This document shows positions 7,774-13,885 of a stretch of DNA of 14,523 nucleotides, in pieces. Source of the stretch: an uncultured Collinsella sp. (GTDB taxonomy: Bacteria > Actinomycetota > Coriobacteriia > Coriobacteriales > Coriobacteriaceae); NCBI GenBank assembly GCA_902490445.1, contig CABUDZ010000055.1, positions 1 to 14,523 of the forward strand, in the 5' to 3' direction. The first letter of the stretch is position 1, and every line of letters begins with the position of its first letter. A program made the position numbers and the translations under genes. The notes below the pieces were generated by a model. That model was not told the DNA's origin, made no database searches, and saw only the letters and a program-made list of their open reading frames with translations.

Positions 7774-8784
7774 CTATCCCCTAAATTCAAAGGTGCTCAG
7801 GCCAAACGTCAGTAGATCGCCGTTGCGCAGCGGGCAGCGCGTAATGCGGCGGTTGTTGACGAGCGTGCCGTTGGTGGAATTGAGGTCCTCGATCGACCAA
7901 TCCGAGCCCGTAAAGGTGAGCTGGGCGTGGCGGCGCGACACGTTGGGGTCGCGCAGGGCGATGTCCGAAACCGAACGCTCGCGACCGATGGTCACCTGTG
8001 CGGAGGTGATGCTATGGCTCTCGCCGCTCACGACGTCGACGAGCTGGGCGAGCGGGCGCTGCGGGGCGCGAGTGCTTGCCATGTTGGAGGCGATGCCGGC
8101 TGCGGCGCCTAGGCCCACGGCGGCACCGGTCGCGGCGGCTCCGCCCATGCCGGCAAGCGCGTCGCGCGAGACGGTCTGCGGCACCGGGATAGGAGCGACG
8201 GGGTCGGGGACGCTAGGCGCGAAGGGATCTGCTACGGCAAGCGGGTCGGGAGCGGCGGCACGAGGCGTCGGCTGCTGCTGGGGCATGGCGGCGGGGCGCT
8301 GCTGCTGCGGGGCAGCAAACTGCTGCTGGCCGGCGCGCGGGGCGCTGGCGGCACGGCTTGCCGCGGAGTTGTTTTGGCCCAGACCGTTTTGATAGGCGCG
8401 CTCTTCTTCGTACAGGCGGCCGAGCGTGGGGGCATCGACGTTCTCGGCAAAGACCGAGAACTTGCCGGCACGCAGCTGCGGATCGATCATAAAGCGCACG
8501 AGGGGCTCGCCGACAAAGACATAACGGCGCTTTTCGGCCTGCGCCTTCACGAACTCGCGGACCTCGCGCGAAAGCTCGGGGTAGAACGGGGCGAGCATGG
8601 GGTCGTCGTCGGCGGCGATCAGGATGGTATAGAGTGCCGGCGCCGTGTTGACGCCATTGATCACCAGAGTCTGATCCTCCATGTCGCGAGCGGCCTGCTT
8701 GGCAAGCTTCTTAAAGGAGAACGGGGCACGGGTGGCACCGAAGATGCCGGCCACGTGGTCCTCGAAGATGTTCAGGAAGTTCAC
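7774..8784 (-). CDS. fhaA: FhaA-like protein: N-terminal FhaA (DUF3662) domain plus C-terminal FHA
   Basis: This soluble 336-residue protein has an N-terminal domain of about 120 residues of the type found in FhaA (DUF3662). A Gln/Ala/Pro-rich linker (about 135-245, with several QQQ runs) leads to an FHA domain (about 246-335) with IGRE (266-269), SRRH (283-286) and NSTNGT (302-307). In mycobacteria FhaA binds the phosphorylated pseudokinase domain of MviN (MurJ homologue) and restrains peptidoglycan precursor export. A similar reader role is inferred here. The start is GTG, forming a GTGA overlap with the stop of the upstream kinase gene, so the two are translationally coupled. The Shine-Dalgarno sequence is weak. 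Confidence 0.92.
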   Translation of the reverse strand: MNFLNIFEDHVAGIFGATRAPFSFKKLAKQAARDMEDQTLVINGVNTAPALYTILIAADDDPMLAPFYPELSREVREFVKAQAEKRRYVFVGEPLVRFMIDPQLRAGKFSVFAENVDAPTLGRLYEEERAYQNGLGQNNSAASRAASAPRAGQQQFAAPQQQRPAAMPQQQPTPRAAAPDPLAVADPFAPSVPDPVAPIPVPQTVSRDALAGMGGAAATGAAVGLGAAAGIASNMASTRAPQRPLAQLVDVVSGESHSITSAQVTIGRERSVSDIALRDPNVSRRHAQLTFTGSDWSIEDLNSTNGTLVNNRRITRCPLRNGDLLTFGLSTFEFRG

Positions 8785-10634
8785 GAAAGATCACTCTCCG
8801 TATAGGTTCTTTGGTATCCGAGCAAATATAGGCATATCCCAACGATTATAGAGGATAGGATTCCCGCAACCGCCGCCTTGGCGATGACCGCGGCTGCAAG
8901 GCTGGCAATTTCCATATGGTGTGCAAGACAGGACGCCGCTGCGCAGCCGATGCCGGTGACGGCGATGGCGGCGATTGCGGCAAGGTTTGATCCCTGATCG
9001 GCACGCTTGGCATGGGCATTGAGCAACGCGGATGATGCTGCGGCAGTTGCCGCGACCAGCACAAAGGCAGCCCAAAGGAGCGGGTCTCCCAGCGCTGCGG
9101 CAACGTTACCGAGCCCCAGCACGCCTCCGGCTGAAAGTGCGACCGTGGCCAGACGGGCAAAAAGTGCGCCCATGCCCGTTGCCGCGGCGGCGCTTGCCGG
9201 GCCGAGCCAAAATGACGCGACGCCGGCGGTGACCCCAGCTGCCAGGAAGGTATTGCCGGTCAGACAGCCAAGCGCGAGTGCACAGGTGAGTGCGGCGCTC
9301 GCGGCAGCCTCGGTGCGACCCCAGGCGATCCACCAACCGGACATGGCGGCGGCAAAGATCACCGCGACGGGCAACATCGACAGGACGCCCTGTGCCTGCA
9401 TGGTGGCGTTTGCCATGAGCACCAAAAAGCCCACAGCCGAGATGGCCGAGCCAATCTGGGGGGCCAGGCCGGCCGCCGCTCCGATCGCGATAGCCGCAAT
9501 GACCAGGCCGGGAAGCGCCGCGACGCCGGCCGTCTGCATCAGCAAAAAGCTAAAGGCGCCGCACGTTAGCGCCGAGATAGCGTGCATGGCGTAGTCGCGC
9601 GCATGGCTCCAGCGCGTGCCTGCCCAGCCGAGTGCGGGGTCGACTTCGATGGTGTCGTCCTCGTAGGTCGATGGCTCGATACCGTCTGCCGCGCGCTCGT
9701 CATCTGACAGCTCGCCCACCATCTGCTCCAGGCTGCGACGGCCCTCGCGCACGCTGCCCAAGCCGGCGAGCAGCTGGTCACAAAATGCCTCGATGCTGCT
9801 GGGGCGGTCCTGCGGCATGGGGGAGAGCGCGCTCATGAGCACGCTCTCGGCTCCCGGGGGAAAGTGTGGTATCAGCTCGCTGGGATAGGTGGCGCCGCCG
9901 ATGATACGGCCGAGCGAGTCGGCGGGCGTGGCCGCCATAAAGGGAGCGCTGCCGCACAGGCCCTCGTAGATCACACAGGCGAGGGCAAAGACATCAGCGC
10001 GTTCGTCGACCGTGCCGGTCTCGATATCGAGCTGCTCGGGCGGCATGTAGCCGATGGTGCCGCCGCGTGAGCCGCCAAAGCCACCGGCGGACGACAGCCG
10101 CGCCATGCCAAAGTCGGTGAGCTTTACATTGCCCGAGTGGTCGATGAGCACGTTGGCGGGCTTAATGTCCAGGTGGAGTACGCCATTACTGTGGGCGAAG
10201 GTGAGCGCCTGGCCCAGGGCATCGGCAATGGCCGCGGCCTCGTCAAAGGTAAGTGAGTGGCCGTCCGCGCGGTGCAAAAACTCGGCCAGCGACATGCCAT
10301 CGACATATTCCATAACCAGGTAGGCATAGGCTGTGTCGTGCGTAAAGTCGATAACCTGCACGATGTTGGGATGTTGAAGCATGGCGGCAGTGTGCGCCTC
10401 GCGCAGGACATCCATGATGTCGCTAGCGGGCATGCCGGCACCGTTGATAAGGGGGATGCGTTTAATGGCGACGCGGCGGCGCAGGTGCGTGTCGCGGCAG
10501 ATCTCGATGGAGCCAAAACCGCCGGTCGCAAGTGTCTCGAGCGGCTGGTACCGCTTGAGCAGCTCGCGAGAGCTGGTGCCCTCCAAAGGAACGTCCGGCG
10601 AGAACCGGGCGGTATGTTGCGAGAAAAGCGGCAT
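8781..10634 (-). CDS. Membrane Ser/Thr protein kinase with polytopic C-terminus and HLD catalytic loop
   Basis: This is a kinase of 617 residues and the first gene of the minus-strand cluster. Residues about 28-292 are a Hanks-type kinase domain with ATGGFGS (36-42), the ATP lysine in VAIK (58), DFG (174-176) and PPEQ. The catalytic loop reads HLDIKPAN (154-161): the Asp is kept but the usual Arg of HRD is Leu, making this a non-RD kinase whose activity may not depend on activation-loop phosphorylation. An acidic linker contains TYED and DDTIEVD, possible phospho-sites for the neighbouring FHA proteins. From about 350 onward there are some nine or ten hydrophobic segments and no PASTA repeats. 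It may replace PknA functionally, but it is not a clear PknA orthologue. The ATG at 10634 sits six bases after GAGGG; an in-frame TTG at 10640 is too close to it. Confidence 0.9.
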   Translation of the reverse strand: MPLFSQHTARFSPDVPLEGTSSRELLKRYQPLETLATGGFGSIEICRDTHLRRRVAIKRIPLINGAGMPASDIMDVLREAHTAAMLQHPNIVQVIDFTHDTAYAYLVMEYVDGMSLAEFLHRADGHSLTFDEAAAIADALGQALTFAHSNGVLHLDIKPANVLIDHSGNVKLTDFGMARLSSAGGFGGSRGGTIGYMPPEQLDIETGTVDERADVFALACVIYEGLCGSAPFMAATPADSLGRIIGGATYPSELIPHFPPGAESVLMSALSPMPQDRPSSIEAFCDQLLAGLGSVREGRRSLEQMVGELSDDERAADGIEPSTYEDDTIEVDPALGWAGTRWSHARDYAMHAISALTCGAFSFLLMQTAGVAALPGLVIAAIAIGAAAGLAPQIGSAISAVGFLVLMANATMQAQGVLSMLPVAVIFAAAMSGWWIAWGRTEAAASAALTCALALGCLTGNTFLAAGVTAGVASFWLGPASAAAATGMGALFARLATVALSAGGVLGLGNVAAALGDPLLWAAFVLVAATAAASSALLNAHAKRADQGSNLAAIAAIAVTGIGCAAASCLAHHMEIASLAAAVIAKAAVAGILSSIIVGICLYLLGYQRTYTESDLS

Positions 10635-10714
10635 GGCCAACCCTCGTGCGTTTAAAGTTCGTTTGCGAGCGGCGGGCGCGGGGCCGAGCCGTTCGCGGTG
10701 GCATAGATGCTGCT

Positions 10715-10723
10715 AGTGTAGCA
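10715..10723 (-). promoter_or_regulatory. Candidate extended -10 promoter for the minus-strand operon
   Basis: On the minus strand TGCTACACT fits an extended -10 element (TGnTAnnnT) and would start transcription roughly 75 bases before the kinase ATG. No good -35 is visible, which extended -10 promoters tolerate. The element lies within a small palindrome TGCTA-CAC-TAGCA that could also be an operator. Confidence 0.4.
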
Positions 10724-10748
10724 CGCTCGGGCAGATGGCGAGGATAGC

Positions 10749-10931
10749 GGGATGCGAGGTGGCCCGATCGATTCGGCCCGTTTCGGCTCGTTTGGAAAGC
10801 GCATCTCAGTTTTCAGCCAAATTATGGGATGCGCTTTCCAAATGGGGTGGGCTGCGGAAACTGCATCCCAGAATATTGCCCTGGAACGGGATGCGCTTTC
10901 CGAACCGGCGTCCAAAAGGAAACCGCATCCC
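10749..10931. repeat. Array of alternating inverted 14-bp repeats (GGGATGCGCTTTCC family)
   Basis: Five copies of a 14-base motif alternate in orientation: minus at about 10794-10807, plus at 10826-10839 (GGGATGCGCTTTCC), minus at 10856-10869 (GGAAACTGCATCCC), plus at 10888-10901, and minus at 10918-10931 (GGAAACCGCATCCC). A partial sixth, GGGATGCG, lies at 10749-10756. Centres are 29 to 34 bases apart. Neighbouring copies can pair: the first two form an 18-bp stem (10791-10808 with 10825-10842) with one G-T wobble and a 16-base loop. Differences are concentrated in the two central bases. The array could be a cluster of regulator sites between divergent genes or a REP-like dispersed intergenic repeat. 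Confidence 0.85.
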
Positions 10932-11048
10932 GCTTTGATGTGGGGACTGCGAACAAAAGCCGGACCGTGATCTGGCGCGGATTGGAGTTCGCCTGAATCA
11001 TTGATGCTGGCTGGTGTGAGAACAGAGATAAACGAGCGGCTCGAGCGA

Positions 11049-11054
11049 TATAAT
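11049..11054 (+). promoter_or_regulatory. Candidate -10 element of the membrane regulator gene
   Basis: TATAAT, a perfect consensus hexamer, lies 20 bases before the chosen ATG (11074) in otherwise GC-rich DNA. Transcription from it would begin near 11061 and give a very short leader containing GGAGG. No -35 consensus is visible at 16 to 18 bases upstream, so an activator may be needed. An in-frame ATG at 11053 overlaps this element and would be lost from such a transcript, which supports the later start. Confidence 0.55.
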
Positions 11055-11073
11055 GACACGCTATGGAGGCCGT

Positions 11074-13209
11074 ATGCTCTTTTCCCGCCGTTCTGCTACA
11101 TTTGCCTGCGCCATTGCGCTTGTCGTAATGGCGGTCACCCCTTATCACCGGTTTTCATCTTCAATCGGCCTAGCGTCAGGTGCAATGACCTGGCTCGTTA
11201 TCCTGGGCGCATGCCTCGCGGCGTTTGTTCATGGTGCTGCGCTATGCAAGGGGGGAATGAGAAGGCCGAGGCATCTCGGTGCCATCGGTGTTTTCCTTGG
11301 TGTTATTGCAACGGTTCCCGAATGGGCCGACCTGGCTTTCTATGCTCGCGGAGACTCTATTCCAATCGTGTTTGCACCGATTTGGTTGTTACATGGCGTT
11401 TCGTGTGTCTCGTGCTTTGTTGGGTCGCTGCTTCTCTCATATGTTATTTGGGGCACGGCGGACTCTCCTTTGACGCAGAGGTCGACACGGACTGACGAAA
11501 GGGAAACTCGTCACCCGCAGGACGCGATTTTTACAGAAACAATAGCCGTCATGTCTTGCCTGCTGTTTTGCTGTCGAGTTTCATGGAGAGTCGTTCCCGA
11601 GCCATGGGGGATGCCCCCTGTAACGGCCGCGTCAATTGGCCTTGCGCTTTTAATTCCGTTGGTCTATCTCGCATTGACTGTGGCCCCGCCGTTTTGCCGC
11701 CCTCGTGCCTTTGGCCATGGGCGGCGCGACGTGTTTGCCTGTTCTGTGCTCGTAGCAGTTCCTATTGGTCTTATTCCGGCTGTTGAGGCGGCATACTTCG
11801 CAAGCGATGCCGTGGTCATTGCATTGCTGGCGATGGGGTCCGTTATCGCTGCTGCCTTCGTATGCATGTTGCTAAGGGGGAAACGGGACAACAATTCGGA
11901 TATCGCCTGTGCGTCCGACACATTCGATGCGGGGGTGTTTTCCCCTGCCCTGTCGCCTAGAGAAGAGCAGTTTGTTCGACTGCTGCTCAAAGGGAAAACG
12001 CCGGCGGAAATTGCCAAGGAGACGGATACGAAGCCATCGACGGTGAGAACAACGCTTCACCGAGCATACGGGAAGGCGTCGGTTGCGGGCTCACGCGAGC
12101 TCGTGGCGCTGTTTGCGGGTGAGGGCGATACTGTAGGGCATGAGCTACCGCAGCGGCATGCTGACGATATAGTGGCATCAGCTCGAACGCGCCGGCTGTT
12201 TCGATACCTGCTCACATTATTCTTTATCCTCCTTGCGGCGGGGCCCTTGGTAATGGCGGATAGCGATTGGGGGTCCGGTGTTTCGCGGGCTGTCGCCTTT
12301 TCCCTCTTAAGCTACGCATTGGGTCTCGGACTGCTTCTGTCGCTACGCTACGCGGGTGGAAAAGCGAATCGTGGCGCTGCGCTGGATAGAGCGGGTGAAG
12401 CGATTTGGCTCGGAAGCCCGTACGTATGGGCGGTGCTATCTGCTGTGGAATGGTCTTTTATCTATATCGCGGCATTGATGTGCATACGCGTTCCGTTGAT
12501 GGCTGTGCCGGTCCTGTTTTGCGGCGTGGCGTCTACGGCTTCGCTCGCTGTTGGGCTGCGTCCGTTTAAGGTGCATGCCCATGCTCGGGCTATCGTGCCG
12601 TTGGTGTCAATGGGCATGGTTGCCTTAATCTATGCGGTCGCTAGGGGGCGAATCCATGGACTTGCGGTGCTGACGGGGGTGCTGCTCACATATATAGTGA
12701 TGCGAAGCTGTCCGCAGCGCAAAATGCTTGGGATATGGATGCTTTGCTTCGGGGCGACGGCTCCTGTTTGGGCTGTCTTGCTCAATATGGTGCAGGATCT
12801 GACGGTTTTCGAGCCGTTGTTCCTCGCGTCGTTGTTGGGGCAAAGTTCGGCTGTCAATGTCGTCGTGGCAACGGTGATTGTTTGCTGGTCTGTGCCCATG
12901 TTCGTTACGCACATCGCGCTCGCCCGCTCGGTTGAGGACGAGAAGGCCGTCTTGGAGTACCGGGCGAACGGGTCCACCGAAACGGCCCGCGTGCGCCAGC
13001 TGGCCCTGCTTACGTCGCGCTCCCTTTCTGATGTTCAGTCGCAAATTTTGCTGATGACGGCAGAGGGGGCAACGACAAAGGCCATTGCGGAGGATGTCGG
13101 TTACGCTGCATCTACGGTGCAAGCGCTGCGGTCTGCATCTTACCGCCAGTTGAAGATCAAGAATAAGGCGGAGCTAATTTTATTGTTATCGCAGGTAAAT
13201 AACGTGTAA
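11074..13209 (+). CDS. Membrane regulator with two tandem [8 TM + LuxR-type HTH] units
   Basis: This 711-residue protein is built from two consecutive, similar modules. The first has about eight membrane segments (residues about 4-262) followed by a LuxR/GerE-type HTH (about 291-352) with LSPREEQF and a PSTVRTTL recognition region. The second again has about eight membrane segments (about 370-630) followed by a second HTH at the C-terminus (about 648-711) with LSDVQSQI and ASTVQALR. The two HTHs align without gaps over roughly 55 residues, sharing G, T, IA, STV and EL positions; the second has lost the usual RE pair. Single membrane-LuxR proteins are common in Coriobacteriia, but a fused pair is unusual. 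It probably senses an envelope or small-molecule signal and controls the secreted-protein/permease genes 109 bases downstream. The ATG at 11074 follows GGAGG by four bases. Confidence 0.85.
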   Translation: MLFSRRSATFACAIALVVMAVTPYHRFSSSIGLASGAMTWLVILGACLAAFVHGAALCKGGMRRPRHLGAIGVFLGVIATVPEWADLAFYARGDSIPIVFAPIWLLHGVSCVSCFVGSLLLSYVIWGTADSPLTQRSTRTDERETRHPQDAIFTETIAVMSCLLFCCRVSWRVVPEPWGMPPVTAASIGLALLIPLVYLALTVAPPFCRPRAFGHGRRDVFACSVLVAVPIGLIPAVEAAYFASDAVVIALLAMGSVIAAAFVCMLLRGKRDNNSDIACASDTFDAGVFSPALSPREEQFVRLLLKGKTPAEIAKETDTKPSTVRTTLHRAYGKASVAGSRELVALFAGEGDTVGHELPQRHADDIVASARTRRLFRYLLTLFFILLAAGPLVMADSDWGSGVSRAVAFSLLSYALGLGLLLSLRYAGGKANRGAALDRAGEAIWLGSPYVWAVLSAVEWSFIYIAALMCIRVPLMAVPVLFCGVASTASLAVGLRPFKVHAHARAIVPLVSMGMVALIYAVARGRIHGLAVLTGVLLTYIVMRSCPQRKMLGIWMLCFGATAPVWAVLLNMVQDLTVFEPLFLASLLGQSSAVNVVVATVIVCWSVPMFVTHIALARSVEDEKAVLEYRANGSTETARVRQLALLTSRSLSDVQSQILLMTAEGATTKAIAEDVGYAASTVQALRSASYRQLKIKNKAELILLLSQVNNV

Positions 13210-13245
13210 ACGCCTGAGCAATCAACTCAATAGCGGGTGTTTACA
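13205..13245 (+). terminator. Hairpin overlapping the regulator stop codon
   Basis: TGTAAACGCCTG (13205-13216) can pair with CGGGTGTTTACA (13234-13245) over 12 pairs including two G-T wobbles, with a 17-base loop. The regulator stop TAA (13207-13209) lies inside the left arm. Only a weak pyrimidine stretch follows (CATCTTTCTCT). It may be a leaky terminator, an RNA-processing site, or an inverted DNA-binding site (TGTAAAC...GTTTACA). Confidence 0.45.
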
Positions 13246-13277
13246 GACATCTTTCTCTATTCATGCGAAGGTTGCCG

Positions 13278-13289
13278 TGCGTCGACGCA
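13278..13289. promoter_or_regulatory. Perfect 12-bp palindrome upstream of the secreted-protein gene
   Basis: TGCGTCGACGCA is a perfect two-fold palindrome ending 29 bases before the ATG at 13319, in the region where the promoter of that gene should lie. Symmetry and position fit an operator for a dimeric regulator, possibly the LuxR-type protein encoded just upstream. I see no confident -35/-10 pair here. Chance occurrence is possible because GTCGAC-containing palindromes are not rare in GC-rich DNA. Confidence 0.4.
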
Positions 13290-13318
13290 TTGTTAACCGC
13301 TTTTGATTGGAGAAGGCC

Positions 13319-13831
13319 ATGATTAAGCCAAGGAGCGCTATTGCTCGAATCGGAGTCGGCTTGGTGATTGCAGCTGGTCTGTCCCTAGGGGTTCCCGCTG
13401 CATCGTTTGCACAAGAGGAGTTTGACACCTCTCAGGTTTCCAGCATTACTCAAAACGCCGATACGGGAATTACGACCTGTACGAACAATGCCGATAAGGC
13501 ATTTAGTTTTCAATGTGCCGGGACGAGTGCAACTGGCTACCGTCAAAAGGATGATTCCTCATCGCTCTATCTGGATATCCAGGGCCATACGGGAAATCCG
13601 CTTCGGTTATATACAGACGGTGCGTATAACACAAGCGGTAGCGGCAGCATGAATTGTACTCAGGGAACGTATCGTTCGAATCACAAGGGACAGTGGGAAA
13701 TGTATAACCTCGTCCGTGAGAACGGGCGATCTGCGGCGCGACTGACTGCATGGGCGGAGTCTGGCTACGGCACTGTTATTGGCGTATGGAGCCCCGACTG
13801 CGTCGGGCATTTCCACAAGCTTCCCGCATAG
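13319..13831 (+). CDS. Secreted 170-residue protein with four cysteines, unrecognised or DUF2712-like
   Basis: A classical signal peptide (basic KPRSAIAR, hydrophobic core, cleavage likely after ASFA at residue 31) precedes a mature protein of about 139 residues. The mature part is rich in Ser, Thr, Gly, Tyr and Asn and carries exactly four cysteines (in TTC, FQC, MNC and PDC), enough for two disulfides. The GYRQK segment with Ser/Asp-rich beta-like strands, and the C-terminal AARLTAWAES-YGTVIGVWSPDC region, recall small secreted DUF2712 proteins of Firmicutes that sit beside ABC permeases; this is pattern memory and uncertain. No enzymatic motif is seen. The ATG at 13319 has GGAGAAGG directly upstream; an in-frame TTG at 13307 lies in that site. 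It could be an antimicrobial or signal protein handled by the downstream permease. Confidence 0.8.
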   Translation: MIKPRSAIARIGVGLVIAAGLSLGVPAASFAQEEFDTSQVSSITQNADTGITTCTNNADKAFSFQCAGTSATGYRQKDDSSSLYLDIQGHTGNPLRLYTDGAYNTSGSGSMNCTQGTYRSNHKGQWEMYNLVRENGRSAARLTAWAESGYGTVIGVWSPDCVGHFHKLPA

Positions 13832-13846
13832 TTGTTTGAAATGGCT

Positions 13847-13873
13847 CCCTTCCGGCTTTCTGGGTCGGAAGGG
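13847..13873 (+). promoter_or_regulatory. Intercistronic hairpin before the permease gene
   Basis: CCCTTCCG (13847-13854) and CGGAAGGG (13866-13873) form a perfect 8-bp stem with an 11-base loop between the secreted-protein stop and the permease start. No T run follows, so it is unlikely to terminate by itself. Its right arm takes the first Gs of the GGGGGAGGAGG ribosome binding site (13871-13881). It could stabilise the upstream mRNA end or dampen permease translation, lowering permease relative to secreted protein. Confidence 0.5.
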
Positions 13874-13885
13874 GGAGGAGGACGT

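Larger units (their letters stand above)
10635..11073. other. Divergent intergenic region between kinase operon and membrane regulator
   Basis: This 439-base region separates the minus-strand kinase operon from the plus-strand regulator. It holds a candidate promoter at each end and the alternating repeat array in the middle. The part from about 10932 to 11045 shows nothing I recognise. Open frames on either strand here encode no recognisable domain and run through the repeats, so I regard the region as non-coding. Confidence 0.7.

Noticed and set aside
10749..10931. CRISPR array
   Set aside because: The copies alternate in orientation, vary at the centre, are only 14 bases long and have 13-18 base gaps. 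CRISPR repeats are longer and all in one orientation, and no cas gene is nearby.
11053..11073. Earlier ATG at 11053 as start of the membrane regulator
   Set aside because: It overlaps the TATAAT element and has no Shine-Dalgarno; the ATG at 11074 follows GGAGG.
10652..11148. Minus-strand open frames of 135 and 108 codons in the divergent intergenic region
   Set aside because: They run through the repeat array and the regulator promoter, contain repeat-derived peptides and have no domain or convincing start.
13319..13831. Lactococcin 972-family bacteriocin
   Set aside because: The gene order is suggestive, but the mature protein has four cysteines and lacks the Trp/Gly/Tyr pattern I would expect of that family. 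I kept it as unrecognised or DUF2712-like.
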